NCBI GenBank assembly: GCA_017463255.1
Contig: JAFTPP010000003.1
Coordinates: forward strand, 1-64,000
Source of the DNA: Lachnospiraceae bacterium
Lineage (GTDB): Bacteria > Bacillota > Clostridia > Lachnospirales > Lachnospiraceae
Direction: 5' to 3'
DNA length: 64,000 nucleotides
The notes beneath the pieces were generated by a model. That model was not told the origin of the DNA. It made no database searches and saw only the letters and a program-made list of their open reading frames with translations. Position 1 is the stretch's first letter, and each line of letters opens with the position of its first letter. Positions 7,416 to 16,401 of this stretch are shown here, one piece after another. Position numbers and translations under genes: made by a program.

Positions 7416-7784
7416 TTATTGCATTTCAAATTTCTTCTTGCAACTACGGTTTACAACAGGAATCGAAAGCAAGATAGCTATAACAACAATGATATTTACT
7501 AATTCTCCCAACTCCAGCACCCCAAATAGCAGTGCTGAAAAATTACCCAATGCAAGCATGGCAATGATTAAAATAATTCCAATCAGAATTAGAATTATCG
7601 CACATAACTGATTGCAATATTTCCACGTTTCATTATTCTTTGTAGATACCTTAGTTCTGAAACCAAATGTTGAATTAATTTTCATTGCCGATGTTTTCAG
7701 CAAGATTACTCCGCAAACAAGTGAAACAACTGGTACGATATAAATTTGGTCTTTTGACAATTCCATATTCTGTACTTGATCCAT
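7416..7784 (-). CDS. SdpI/YfhL-like membrane protein
   Basis: This small integral membrane protein (122 residues from the chosen start) has helices at about 10-30, 60-80 and 95-115. It carries the SdpI-family signature FGFRTKVSTKNNETWKYCNQ between the first two. SdpI in Bacillus gives immunity to the SdpC killing factor, but most family members have no proven role. The ATG at 7784 was chosen because GGAAAGGAG lies 7 nt upstream, whereas the ATG at 7802 overlaps that ribosome site. It stands alone, convergent with small ORF 2. No toxin partner gene is seen next to it. Confidence 0.75.
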   Translation of the reverse strand: MDQVQNMELSKDQIYIVPVVSLVCGVILLKTSAMKINSTFGFRTKVSTKNNETWKYCNQLCAIILILIGIILIIAMLALGNFSALLFGVLELGELVNIIVVIAILLSIPVVNRSCKKKFEMQ

Positions 7785-7855
7785 TGTATTCTCCTTTCCC
7801 ATAAGGCATAGCTGATGATTATGCTATTGCCAACCTCCTTTTTCGGGCAAAAAAA

Positions 7856-7911
7856 GTAGGACTTATTAGCAATGCCGGATAAACCGTTTTTAAGAGCTAA
7901 TTCAGTCCTAC
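7856..7911. repeat. palindromic element A with TAGGACT ends
   Basis: GTAGGACT (7856-7863) and AGTCCTAC (7904-7911) are perfect inverted repeats. They are extended inward by TTAGC/GCTAA and enclose about 26 bp. A similar hairpin with the same TAGGACT ends lies at 8058-8116. The pair looks like a small mobile or MITE-like palindrome family. Confidence 0.5.
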
Positions 7912-8057
7912 ATAAATTTTAATAATAAATTTCACCTCGCATTCTAATAAAAGCCATAACTCGACCATATCAGTAATCGAACATTATCTGACTTTTTGAA
8001 ATGTAGGTCTTTGATTGTAAACAGCGCTGTCCTAACCTTAACCTAATGGCATAAAAA

Positions 8058-8116
8058 ATAGGACTAAAACAGTGCAAACCCTTGATTTTGTTGGGTTTCT
8101 CTTAATTTAGTCCTAT
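8058..8116. repeat. palindromic element B with TAGGACT ends
   Basis: ATAGGACTAAA (8058-8068) and TTTAGTCCTAT (8106-8116) are perfect 11-bp inverted repeats, with AAACCC/GGGTTT pairing inside. The right end overlaps the point where the XRE remnant stops looking like a regulator, so insertion here may have disrupted that gene. Confidence 0.5.
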
Positions 8117-8218
8117 TATAACAGTTCCATGATTACTAACCGAAAGTCTGTTTGCAAGCATCTCCTGAGTCATAGATTTTAATTTTCTATTGAAAGCAAT
8201 TTGTTCTCCTAACGCCAC
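8102..8218 (-). pseudogene. truncated XRE-family helix-turn-helix regulator
   Basis: A GTG at 8218 with AAGGAG upstream opens a 38-codon frame reading VALGEQIAFNRKLKSMTQEM then LANRLSVSN. This is the first two helices of an XRE/Cro-type DNA-binding domain (MTQEMLANRLSVS is the turn region). The recognition helix and everything after it are missing, and the last codons lie in palindromic element B. It is probably a dead gene. The 300 bp from 7803 to 8101 hold only palindromes and no coding signal. Confidence 0.6.
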
Positions 8219-8325
8219 TGTAATATACTCCTTATTCTGAATTATTATTTAATCCGTAGCTACATTGTCAGTATATCAGTCTCTTTTTCTTGTCGCAATA
8301 ACGCATTCGTTGAATTAGGCCTCTT

Positions 8326-8345
8326 AAAATCCAACTAAGAGTTGG
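8326..8345 (-). terminator. possible terminator after the methyltransferase gene
   Basis: On the minus strand CCAACT pairs with AGTTGG around a 3-nt loop and is followed by ATTTTAAG. The stem is short and the T-run modest. Nothing else is recognisable between 8219 and 8366. Confidence 0.4.
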
Positions 8346-8366
8346 AAACAGTAGCCTCTTTTCCTT

Positions 8367-9083
8367 TCACTCACTATTTTTTCTGGCAACAAAGGTAACA
8401 ACATCCGTAGTAAGCGATACCATTCCTTGTTCCCTTGGAATATCATATTGTTGCTGTCGGGTCGTTTCTTTTATTACCTCAAATCCGGCAAACACCTTAT
8501 GTAATAATAACTCTAAGCATTCGGTAGGCAAATTCACTTCAAACTGTGGTGATAACTTCTCTCCGCTCTCTTTATCGTATTCTTCCACGTTGGAATTGAG
8601 TATAAGGCAAACAACTCCTTTATTGCGCAACCCATTTCTTATTTCGAATAATTTGTTTTCAAACGACTCTTTAGAATCAATATGCTCTAATGCTGAAATT
8701 GCCATAATCATATCATAACCGTCTGTTACAATAGGATAATCTTCAATTGCGGAAACTGTGCCTTGTATATTATCTTCCACGTCATGCTGTCTGGCATTCA
8801 TATATAACTTATCAATTGCAAGTTCTAAAATATCTACACACTCAAGTGTTACAGGAATTGTGCGAAACTCTTTTGCTATAGGAATACTATTTCTTCCCAC
8901 TCCACAGCCCAAATCAAGTACTCTTAACTCCTTATGCTCTGTGAAAAGAGGAAATAAATCGAGAACTGTTTTCACCGGCTTTTGCAACCAACTTCCCGGC
9001 TCAAATAATTCTGCACCGGAATACATCTCCATATGTGATTTCTTTTCAGCTTCACGTATTTCCAACAATCGCATGTTTTCCAT
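8367..9083 (-). CDS. class I SAM-dependent methyltransferase
   Basis: The protein (238 residues from the chosen start) carries the SAM-binding motif VLDLGCGVGRNSIPIAKEF near residue 55, with later motifs DMIMAISALEHI and KGVVCLILNSN. Together these place it among UbiE/TehB-like Rossmann methyltransferases. The substrate cannot be read from sequence. The ATG at 9083 was preferred because GGGGAG lies 9 nt upstream, whereas the upstream ATG at 9110 has no ribosome site. It is monocistronic, with an XRE regulator upstream and separated by a terminator. Confidence 0.8.
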   Translation of the reverse strand: MENMRLLEIREAEKKSHMEMYSGAELFEPGSWLQKPVKTVLDLFPLFTEHKELRVLDLGCGVGRNSIPIAKEFRTIPVTLECVDILELAIDKLYMNARQHDVEDNIQGTVSAIEDYPIVTDGYDMIMAISALEHIDSKESFENKLFEIRNGLRNKGVVCLILNSNVEEYDKESGEKLSPQFEVNLPTECLELLLHKVFAGFEVIKETTRQQQYDIPREQGMVSLTTDVVTFVARKNSE

Positions 9084-9145
9084 CACTTTTACTCCCCATG
9101 ATTTATTCATTAAGAATTATAACACATATTATATCTTTCTCATAT

Positions 9146-9178
9146 AAAAAGAAGATATAACTTAGCGTCATATCTTCT
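9146..9178 (-). terminator. intrinsic terminator of the XRE regulator gene
   Basis: On the minus strand AGAAGATAT pairs with ATATCTTCT (9150-9178) around an 11-nt loop, and TTTTTATATG follows. It lies 6 bp past the stop codon of the XRE gene. Confidence 0.75.
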
Positions 9179-9183
9179 CCCTC

Positions 9184-9570
9184 TTAATACTTTATAGCAT
9201 AATAGATTACATATCCCCAATTTAAAAAACCATGAAAGATTGCCCAGGCGATAGAATGCCATTTCGTGTAAGAAATAACAACTGCCATTGCAATTCCTAC
9301 TGCAACCCCAGAGTCAATTCCTTTCTCGGTAGTTTTACCTATTACAACATTCACTCCACCTGATTGAGTTGTTCTTTCATAAATTAGTTCTTCAACCGTT
9401 ACTTCAAAGCATTCTGCCAAATTAGATAGCGTTTCTATATCAGGTTGTGTTTTTCCAGTTTCCCAATTTGATATGGCTTGTCTAGTAACATTAAGTCTTT
9501 CTGCCAGCTGGTCCTGAGTCATTCCTGTGTCTCTTCTCAGTTTTTTGATATTCTTTCCTACGTTATTCAT
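9184..9570 (-). CDS. XRE-family regulator with C-terminal hydrophobic segment
   Basis: Of 128 residues, about 1-65 form a Cro/C1-type helix-turn-helix: IKKLRRDTGMTQDQLAERLN, then VTRQAISNWETGKTQPD. The last 45 residues (GVAVGIAMAVVISYTKW... WAIFHGFLNWGYVIYYAIKY) are hydrophobic and suggest membrane association. Start 9570 was chosen because GGAGG lies 7 nt upstream; an ATG eight codons earlier lacks a site. Many Clostridia have such membrane-attached XRE proteins with unknown signals. No target gene is obvious. Confidence 0.82.
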   Translation of the reverse strand: MNNVGKNIKKLRRDTGMTQDQLAERLNVTRQAISNWETGKTQPDIETLSNLAECFEVTVEELIYERTTQSGGVNVVIGKTTEKGIDSGVAVGIAMAVVISYTKWHSIAWAIFHGFLNWGYVIYYAIKY

Positions 9571-9760
9571 ATAATATCCTCCGTAATAATTCATTTATGT
9601 AATCGCAACATATATTACCTACTATATATCACTCTTGCACAAAAATGTAACGCAACAATACATTGCAATCTGTATTTATTCCAGCATTAAACAAAGACAA
9701 AAATCCTGTTGTGAGTCATTCAAAAGCTCAACATCAGTATTAAAATCTACACGTCAACAC

Positions 9761-9788
9761 AAAACGCCCACTTCCTTTGAAGTGGGCG
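9761..9788 (-). terminator. intrinsic terminator of the paaK-ACT operon
   Basis: A 10-bp perfect stem (CGCCCACTTC/GAAGTGGGCG) with a 4-nt loop is followed on the minus strand by TTTTG. It lies 20 bp after the stop of the ACT-domain gene. The stretch 9571-9760 shows no gene. Confidence 0.85.
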
Positions 9789-9807
9789 TCTGCATTATCA
9801 ACACTAA

Positions 9808-10230
9808 TTAAAACAAATCTTCCTGATTCGCAGTCTTAATACCTGCTCCTGCAAGGGCTGCCGCAGCACTCTGATTATCATCTACACGGAAAATCATATA
9901 TGCTCCTGCCTTTGCTGACAAGAATGCGTATGTATATTCTACCACAATATTTGCTTCAGCAAGTACTTCTAAGATAGCTGCAAGACTTCCCGGTTTATCT
10001 GAAATTGCAACCGCAAGTACATCTGTTACTGTAGTGATAAAACCGCCTTCCTTTAATGCTTCTTCAGCAGCTTTAGGGTCTTCGCAGATAATACGAAGAA
10101 TACCAAAATCCTGAGTATCTGCAATAGATAATGCTTTCATATTAACATTATTATCTGCAATATATCTGGTAGCTTCTGCTAATTTACCTTTTTTATTCTC
10201 AATAAAAACTGAAATCTGTTTTACGCTCAT
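9808..10230 (-). CDS. tandem ACT-domain protein
   Basis: This 140-residue protein consists of two ACT domains (about 1-68 and 70-138), each beginning with the beta-alpha pattern seen in VKQISVFIENKKGKLAEATR and VLAVAISDKPGSLAAILEVL. ACT domains bind amino acids and regulate enzymes. It follows paaK by 15 bp. This pairing is common in Clostridia, often near indolepyruvate:ferredoxin oxidoreductase genes, where it may sense aromatic amino acids. Those genes are not adjacent here. No catalytic domain is present. Confidence 0.88.
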   Translation of the reverse strand: MSVKQISVFIENKKGKLAEATRYIADNNVNMKALSIADTQDFGILRIICEDPKAAEEALKEGGFITTVTDVLAVAISDKPGSLAAILEVLAEANIVVEYTYAFLSAKAGAYMIFRVDDNQSAAAALAGAGIKTANQEDLF

Positions 10231-10245
10231 ATTTATACCCCTTTC

Positions 10246-11553
10246 TTAGTCATGAAGTTTTCTTCTGTCAATTACTCTGACTGCTTTACCTTCACTTCTT
10301 GTAATTGTCTTAGGTGCCACAAGGTGAACCTTAGGACTGATACCAAGCATAGTCTTAATAGCATTTGCAAGGTCTTTTTCTTTTGCTGAAAGGTCTTTTA
10401 CAGTATCTGTAAACTGTTCCGGAGATAATTCTACAGAAATATCAAGAGTATCTGTATTACGCTCTCTGTCAACTTCAATGAGATAGTTTGGTGAATAACC
10501 TTCTTTTAAGAGAACGGTTTCAATCTGTGATGGGAATACATTAACACCACGGATAATCATCATATCATCACTTCTACCCATTGGTTTTGTCATCTTAATC
10601 AGAGTACGTCCGCAAGAACATTTCTTTCTGGAAAGAACGCAGATATCTCTTGTACGATATCTAAGAAGCGGGAATGCTTCCTTATCAAGGCTTGTAAATA
10701 CAAGTTCACCCTTAGAACCTTCCGGAAGTACTTCTCCTGTTTCAGGGTCAATAATTTCCGCAAGGAAGTGGTCTTCATTAATATGCATGCCTGTCTGTTC
10801 TTCACATTCAAAAGATACACCCGGACCACTGGTCTCTGTTAATCCATAAATATCATAAGCCTTAATGCCTAAAGACTTTTCAATATCACGACGCATTTCC
10901 TCTGTCCAAGGTTCTGCGCCAAAAATACCAGCTTTCAAATCAATATCATCAGGGGTAAGCCCCATATCTTTTAATGTTTCACCAATAAATGCTGCATATG
11001 AAGGTGTACAGCAAAGAATGGTTGAATGAAGGTCCTGCATAAACTGAATCTGTCTTTCTGTATTACCGGAAGACATTGGTAATGTAAGACATCCTACTTT
11101 GTGAGAACCGCCGTTAAGCCCCGGACCACCGGTAAAGAGACCATAACCATAAGCAACCTGGCATACGTCTTCATTTGTTCCTCCAACAGCTGTAATCGCT
11201 CTTGCGCAACATTCTTCCCAAAGGTCTACGTCTTTCTGTGTATAGAAAGCAACCACACGACGTCCTGTAGTACCACTGGTTGACTGAATACGAACGCAAT
11301 TTTTAAGGTCTGTTGCTAAAAGACCATACGGATAAGCATCTCTTAAATCCGCTTTTGTTAAAAACGGAAGTTTATGTAAGTCATCAATTGAATTGATATC
11401 TTCAGGTTTTACTCCCTTTTCATCCATGAGATTGCGATAATACTCTACATTGTCATAGACATGTTTTACCTGTTTTACAAGTTTTTCATTCTGAATGGCA
11501 CGCATTTCGTCAAGTGAGGCACATTCGATTTCGGGTTGATAATAATTTGGCAT
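10246..11553 (-). CDS. paaK: phenylacetate-CoA ligase
   Basis: This 435-residue AMP-forming acyl-CoA ligase of the PaaK branch contains the P-loop-like motif QSTSGTTGRRVVAFYT (about 90-105), the YGLTETSGPG motif and the C-terminal RGVNVFPSQIE hinge. It activates arylacetic acids from aromatic amino acid fermentation to CoA thioesters. The ATG at 11553 was chosen because GGAAGGAG precedes it and the resulting N terminus MPNYYQPEIECAS matches the family. The longer upstream extension would be atypical. A near-perfect promoter lies 69 bp upstream, and the ACT gene is cotranscribed. Confidence 0.93.
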   Translation of the reverse strand: MPNYYQPEIECASLDEMRAIQNEKLVKQVKHVYDNVEYYRNLMDEKGVKPEDINSIDDLHKLPFLTKADLRDAYPYGLLATDLKNCVRIQSTSGTTGRRVVAFYTQKDVDLWEECCARAITAVGGTNEDVCQVAYGYGLFTGGPGLNGGSHKVGCLTLPMSSGNTERQIQFMQDLHSTILCCTPSYAAFIGETLKDMGLTPDDIDLKAGIFGAEPWTEEMRRDIEKSLGIKAYDIYGLTETSGPGVSFECEEQTGMHINEDHFLAEIIDPETGEVLPEGSKGELVFTSLDKEAFPLLRYRTRDICVLSRKKCSCGRTLIKMTKPMGRSDDMMIIRGVNVFPSQIETVLLKEGYSPNYLIEVDRERNTDTLDISVELSPEQFTDTVKDLSAKEKDLANAIKTMLGISPKVHLVAPKTITRSEGKAVRVIDRRKLHD

Positions 11554-11621
11554 TTTGCTCTCCTTCCGACACCATTGCCTCGAAAAAAATAATACGTGCA
11601 ATGGTCATTTTCCAATATAAA

Positions 11622-11650
11622 ATTATAATTTCTGCCTATTATATTGTCAA
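11622..11650 (-). promoter_or_regulatory. consensus sigma-A promoter of paaK
   Basis: On the minus strand TTGACA (11645-11650) and TATAAT (11622-11627) are separated by exactly 17 bp, a perfect match to the vegetative consensus. It lies between the stop of the cyclase gene and the paaK start. Confidence 0.85.
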
Positions 11651-11665
11651 TATTTCAAGAAAAAT

Positions 11666-12262
11666 TTAGTCAATTTCCACCAAAACTGCCCTACAGGGTG
11701 CTCCGTCACATCCCCCTAAATTTAATGGTGCTGCATTTAAAATATAAACTCCCTCATCTACTCCTTTTAATCTTATGCCTTCCAGAAGGACAATTTCCTT
11801 TTTTAACAGCTCTAAATGTACTTCCATAGGAGCCTCCTTTGGCCCTACTGTCTGGGATTCATTGCCTAATAAAAGTACTCCTGCTTCTGCAAAGACTTTG
11901 GCTGCATCTAACGAAACAGTGGCTTCTCCCTTTATGAGAATTCTTTTAGAAGCCCGGTTACTTGCCTTTCTGGCCCTGTCTAATATTTCAATAGCATCCT
12001 CAGATGTAAGAACACCATTATGCTCTGCCACATAAGCATATCCCACAAATGCTTCTAGCGGCATTTCATCTATTTTCTTTCCATCATTGTAAAAATGATA
12101 CGGCGCATCCACATGAGTTCCGTTATGGGCACACATACGAATAGCAGATAAATTATACAAGCTTCCTTCGTCCATTGTTGATATGATTTGTTTTTCAGGT
12201 GCCGGATCCCCGGGAAATACCTCACACCCGAAGACCTCTTGGGAAATATCATATACTTTCAT
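11666..12262 (-). CDS. cyclase-family metal-dependent hydrolase
   Basis: This 198-residue protein contains the cyclase/kynurenine-formamidase metal motif HNGTHVDAPYHF (about residues 46-57), HGTxxD-type, and the start DISQEVFGCEVFPGDPAP typical of this family. Members hydrolyse N-formylkynurenine, isatin or other amides using Mn or Zn ions. The substrate here is unknown. The next gene downstream is the aromatic acid ligase paaK, which hints at aromatic metabolism, but paaK has its own promoter. It follows the phospholipid enzyme gene by 25 bp. Confidence 0.85.
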   Translation of the reverse strand: MKVYDISQEVFGCEVFPGDPAPEKQIISTMDEGSLYNLSAIRMCAHNGTHVDAPYHFYNDGKKIDEMPLEAFVGYAYVAEHNGVLTSEDAIEILDRARKASNRASKRILIKGEATVSLDAAKVFAEAGVLLLGNESQTVGPKEAPMEVHLELLKKEIVLLEGIRLKGVDEGVYILNAAPLNLGGCDGAPCRAVLVEID

Positions 12263-12287
12263 GTTTCACCTCTCGTAACTTTTTTAC

Positions 12288-14243
12288 TTACATTAAAAAC
12301 CGGAAATAAGGATCTGCAATTTGAATAATCCTTCTTAATATCCTTTTCTTTAATTTAACATCTTTGTTAAATAAGGAATCCATCTCATCAGGGTCAAGTA
12401 CTGCCTGATTGGCATACTGTTGATAAGTCATCTGCCATTCCTTAAGTAGCTCATTTACCTCTTTACTATGGATGACTAACATTACTTCCGTATCCTGATA
12501 TACGCTTTTCATATCCATATTAAAGGAACCTACTATGGAAATGTCATTATCTACGGATATGCATTTCCCATGATAAGAGGTCCCACCTGCATATTCTAAC
12601 ACATTTAAACCGGTTTTTAGTATTTTATCTTTATTCATAACATAATCTACGGCGCCAAACTGATTCCCATTATTATAAGATGCATTCGTCATTAATGTAA
12701 CATCAAGATTAAGGTTGCACAATTCTGTAAATTTCCGGTACATCATATCATTACAGATAATATATGGTGTATGAATAATAACTTCCCTTTCTGCCTGTTT
12801 CATTAATTCTGTAAGTCCATAGAACACCCACGGCTCCTTAGAATATAATCCTGTAGGATTTGAAAGCAATGTGATTTTTTGTGCACTCATCCCGTCTTCC
12901 CACTGATACGAAATATCGAACCATGCAGGATGTTCATTCCTCATCTTATCATATATTTCATATAATTCTTCTTTTGCATTGCTGACACTTGGTAGCTTTT
13001 TCCAGATTTCTCCATCTCTCCACGGTTTACATAATTTCAAGCCCCAAATACCATTAAAATAATCCGCTAAGGAATTTAGGGAAGTATCACTTCCAAAAGA
13101 CTCATCACAGCTTACCAGCACATCCCAATCGTGGTTCCGGTATCCGCCATGGTCCCCAAGAAAATAATCAAACAGATTTCTTCCGCCTAAAATATATGCT
13201 TTCTCATCTACAATCATATATTTATCATGCATACGGCTCATACCCTTCCATGGTAAAAAAGGATTTGCCGTATTATAGATTTTGACAAGCGCATTCTCAT
13301 GTGAAGATAAAGCATAAAAATAGGGGTTTCCTTCCATATGGGTCAAAGAATTAAAACCATCCATTAAAAGCTTCACCTCTACCCCTCTGTCCGCTGCCTG
13401 TAAAAGTGCCGCAATCATCTGCTTTCCACTATTATCTGAGCGAAAATCAAAGGTAGATATCAGAATTCTTTCTTTTGCACTTTCTATCATACGGATTCGT
13501 TCCGACAGGGCCAGACCATTGTCTCCAATGACCAATACCCGTTCCCCCGAACTTTCATTGCCGTAAAACGAATTTACATCAAATGAATTCTTATATGAAT
13601 CTCCTACATTAGGTTGCTTAATATATGGTACCGCTGCACCCACAAGCACATAAACCGGGAACAGGCAATAGGCAATGAGTACCCATTTACCTCCCCATTT
13701 CTTATCCTTATTGCGATAAATCCCTATATGAAAAACAATATAGCGAATCCAGGTAAGTGCCATGGTAATAAGCATGATTAAAATAATAAGGTTGGCAACC
13801 TCATAGGATAAATCCGGGCATATTAACAAAATGAATACACCAATATCTACAACAACCGTGCAAACTTTTCCATACCATGTTGCTCCGTTAATTGGTTTTC
13901 CTTTTTTAATCAGGAAGAGTCCTGCAAGTCCCATATACAGTTCTTTTAAAACAAAAAATACCAACAGATCGACGATAAGCGGATAATGAACAGTGACTGC
14001 AACTGCCAGGGCAATTTGAGTTAATTTATCCGCAATCGGGTCTAACATCTTGCCCCAATCCGTAACCATGTTGAACTTTCTGGCAATCATGCCATCCAAC
14101 AAATCTGATAAATAGGATAATCCTAAAACAAAAAAGGCGGCAAAAAGTTCACCGCCCGTATCTGCATTTGCATACAGAAAAAGGAATACCGGAATCATTA
14201 AAATCCGAAAATAACCCATAAGATTCGGAATGTTAAAATACAC
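12288..14243 (-). CDS. CDP-alcohol phosphatidyltransferase fused to PLD-type cardiolipin synthase
   Basis: Two enzymes are joined in 651 residues. The membrane N-terminal half (1-205, about six helices) carries a perfect CDP-alcohol phosphotransferase motif: D47..D50-G51..A54-R55, G64, D68, D72. This is the motif of phosphatidylglycerophosphate synthase. The C-terminal half (about 230-650) is a phospholipase D domain with two HxKxxxxD motifs, H339-K341-D346 and H558-K560-D565, as in ClsA-type cardiolipin synthases. The fusion could make PGP and then condense lipids to cardiolipin at the membrane, although the PGP phosphatase between the two steps is not included. No frameshift is visible at the junction. 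Confidence 0.9.
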   Translation of the reverse strand: MYFNIPNLMGYFRILMIPVFLFLYANADTGGELFAAFFVLGLSYLSDLLDGMIARKFNMVTDWGKMLDPIADKLTQIALAVAVTVHYPLIVDLLVFFVLKELYMGLAGLFLIKKGKPINGATWYGKVCTVVVDIGVFILLICPDLSYEVANLIILIMLITMALTWIRYIVFHIGIYRNKDKKWGGKWVLIAYCLFPVYVLVGAAVPYIKQPNVGDSYKNSFDVNSFYGNESSGERVLVIGDNGLALSERIRMIESAKERILISTFDFRSDNSGKQMIAALLQAADRGVEVKLLMDGFNSLTHMEGNPYFYALSSHENALVKIYNTANPFLPWKGMSRMHDKYMIVDEKAYILGGRNLFDYFLGDHGGYRNHDWDVLVSCDESFGSDTSLNSLADYFNGIWGLKLCKPWRDGEIWKKLPSVSNAKEELYEIYDKMRNEHPAWFDISYQWEDGMSAQKITLLSNPTGLYSKEPWVFYGLTELMKQAEREVIIHTPYIICNDMMYRKFTELCNLNLDVTLMTNASYNNGNQFGAVDYVMNKDKILKTGLNVLEYAGGTSYHGKCISVDNDISIVGSFNMDMKSVYQDTEVMLVIHSKEVNELLKEWQMTYQQYANQAVLDPDEMDSLFNKDVKLKKRILRRIIQIADPYFRFLM

Positions 14244-14337
14244 TTGAAAGCCTCCTTTGTATTTAACTTCCCCTCATAGATAAAAATGATACCATATTCT
14301 GTTTTTTAATTCCATGCTTCCTTTTATTAAAACTTTA

Positions 14338-16335
14338 TTAAATCTGACCAATCAGATATTCCTGTCTTCCTTCCCGTAAGAAAACAGGCAATGTATCTAT
14401 TTGTGCCTCAATCTCGTAGTATTTTCCACCCTCATATGAATTACCCGAATGAGCATTCACCCAGTTAACTCCCTTGGGAAGGTATACCCGACGTTTTAAC
14501 TCATGTTCATGGCACACGGGAGCTACCAGTATATCCGGTCCATACAAATAAGAATCTGCAATGTTCCAACATTCTTTATCTTCCGGAAATTCGTAGAATA
14601 AAGCCCGCATAACCGGTGCCCCCTTCTCATGAGCTTCCTTCATAAGGCTTCTTGTGTAGTCACGCATCATTTCACGGACCTGAATGAATTTTACCAAAAT
14701 GGGATATGCTTCCTGCCCAAAACTCCACACTTCATTCTCTGCCCCCGTCCATTCCCTGACTTCTCCTGCCTTATTAATAATACTTTCTCCCGGCTGACGG
14801 CATCCATGAATACGCATAACCGGACAAAATGTCCCAAACTGGAACCATCGGATTAATAATTCTTTAAAATTATCATCTTGGATATTTCCTCCGTGAAATC
14901 CTCCGATATCTGTTGTCCACCATGGAATTCCGGCAATTCCCATATGAATTCCTGCACAAATCTGTTTTCTAAAATCCTCGTAGGTTGACATAATATCTCC
15001 AGACCATACAAGTGCTCCATATCTCTGGCTTCCCGCCCATGCACACCGGATAAGATTCACAATATCATCCTGTCCGCTTTCTTTTTGCCCTTCATAGAAC
15101 AATCTTGCATACTCTCTGGGGTAGAGGTTACTGACCATAGCTGCATTACCTGCATAATATTTATAGTGTTCAAAGTCATATGCGGAAAACTCGGGTTCTG
15201 CCTCATCTAGCCAGAAAGCCTTCACTCCCATTTTTCCATAATTATTGTAACATTTCTCCCATACATATTTCCTGGTTCGGGGATTCGTGGCATCCATAAA
15301 CACATTGTTTCCATGGAAAAGCATCTGCACATCTATTCCTGAATTGGTTTTCACAAGCAATCCCTGCTGTTTCATTTCTTCAAAGTTTTCACTACGGCAA
15401 TCCACCTGGGGCCATACTGATACCATGGTTTCAATTCCCATGCTCTTTAATTCTTCTATCATGTGTTTAGGATTAGGGAAATACTCCTCATCAAATCTCC
15501 AATCCCCGCATCGTGGCCAATGATAATAATCTATAATGATAACATCTAATGGAATGTTTCTTTCCTTATATTCTCTTGCAACCTTTAACACCTGTTCTTC
15601 ATTGTAATAGCGGAGCTTACATTGCCAGAATCCAAGTCCATATTCAGGCATCATGGGCGTTTTTCCCGTTACATTTGCATAAGCTTCTTCTATTTCTGCC
15701 GGTGTATCGCCTGCAGTAATCCAATAATCCAACTGCTTCGTATTCTCCGCAATCCATTCTGTCGTATTCACGCCAAAATGTACTTCTCCAACGGAAGGAT
15801 TATTCCACAAAAAACCATAACCCAGATTAGAAAGCATAAAAGGAACGCTTGCCTGTGAATTACGATGTGCCAATTCTATATTGCAACCTTTCAAATCCAT
15901 AATTTCCTGCTGATACTGTCCCATACCATAGATCTTTTCTTTGGGATTAGAAATGAATGATGCTTTCAGGCGATAATGACCACCTGGTAACGCTTTAAAA
16001 TGTCTCGCCTTTAATGTAAGGGCATTTCCATCTGTCATTTCCTGTAATAACAGCTCGTTCTTCTGATTGTAAAAAGATATTTGTAACCAATTTCTCCAAC
16101 CATATGCAGATAATTCTGCCCTGATTTTCCCATTCGTAATAGTGGCATGCTTATCTTCTATGGTAATCTCAGGCTTTGTAGCAACGGGTGTCAACAGAGT
16201 CCCATATTCATCTGTAATATCTCCTAACAAAGTACTTCTGATACGCAAGCTGTTTTCACCCCATGAGGATATCATAACAGTTTCTCCATCCTGTCTATAG
16301 ATTAAATTTCCTTCATACTCTTCAAAATAGCGCAT
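14338..16335 (-). CDS. GH31 alpha-glycosidase, probable alpha-xylosidase or alpha-glucosidase
   Basis: This 665-residue GH31 enzyme has an N-terminal beta-sandwich domain (1-220), a TIM barrel and C-terminal beta domains. The predicted nucleophile is D377 in AFWLDEAEPEF and the acid/base is D447 in LVWSGDI. Other family marks are GLGFWQCKLRYYNEEQV and IPWWTTDIGGFHGG. The WLDEAEPE form recalls alpha-xylosidases, but specificity cannot be fixed from sequence. There is no signal peptide, so it acts on imported oligosaccharides. It is divergent from an AraC gene at 16461, a likely regulator. CCTCCT-complement ribosome site (AGGAGG) precedes the start. Confidence 0.92.
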   Translation of the reverse strand: MRYFEEYEGNLIYRQDGETVMISSWGENSLRIRSTLLGDITDEYGTLLTPVATKPEITIEDKHATITNGKIRAELSAYGWRNWLQISFYNQKNELLLQEMTDGNALTLKARHFKALPGGHYRLKASFISNPKEKIYGMGQYQQEIMDLKGCNIELAHRNSQASVPFMLSNLGYGFLWNNPSVGEVHFGVNTTEWIAENTKQLDYWITAGDTPAEIEEAYANVTGKTPMMPEYGLGFWQCKLRYYNEEQVLKVAREYKERNIPLDVIIIDYYHWPRCGDWRFDEEYFPNPKHMIEELKSMGIETMVSVWPQVDCRSENFEEMKQQGLLVKTNSGIDVQMLFHGNNVFMDATNPRTRKYVWEKCYNNYGKMGVKAFWLDEAEPEFSAYDFEHYKYYAGNAAMVSNLYPREYARLFYEGQKESGQDDIVNLIRCAWAGSQRYGALVWSGDIMSTYEDFRKQICAGIHMGIAGIPWWTTDIGGFHGGNIQDDNFKELLIRWFQFGTFCPVMRIHGCRQPGESIINKAGEVREWTGAENEVWSFGQEAYPILVKFIQVREMMRDYTRSLMKEAHEKGAPVMRALFYEFPEDKECWNIADSYLYGPDILVAPVCHEHELKRRVYLPKGVNWVNAHSGNSYEGGKYYEIEAQIDTLPVFLREGRQEYLIGQI

Positions 16336-16401
16336 CCCTTTACCTCCTCTTTATAAAGCAGACCTTTAATAACATAATATCAATTATTTTTTATTATTTC
16401 T

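Noticed and set aside
7231-7611. Plus-strand 126-codon open frame
   Set aside because: It runs through the terminator of small ORF 2 and antisense to the SdpI-like gene, with composition typical of a shadow frame.
7801-7855. Imperfect hairpin (GGCATAGC / GCTATTGCC) and a GGAGG-like motif upstream of the SdpI-like gene
   Set aside because: No start codon lies at a useful distance from the motif, and the hairpin lacks a T-run in either direction.
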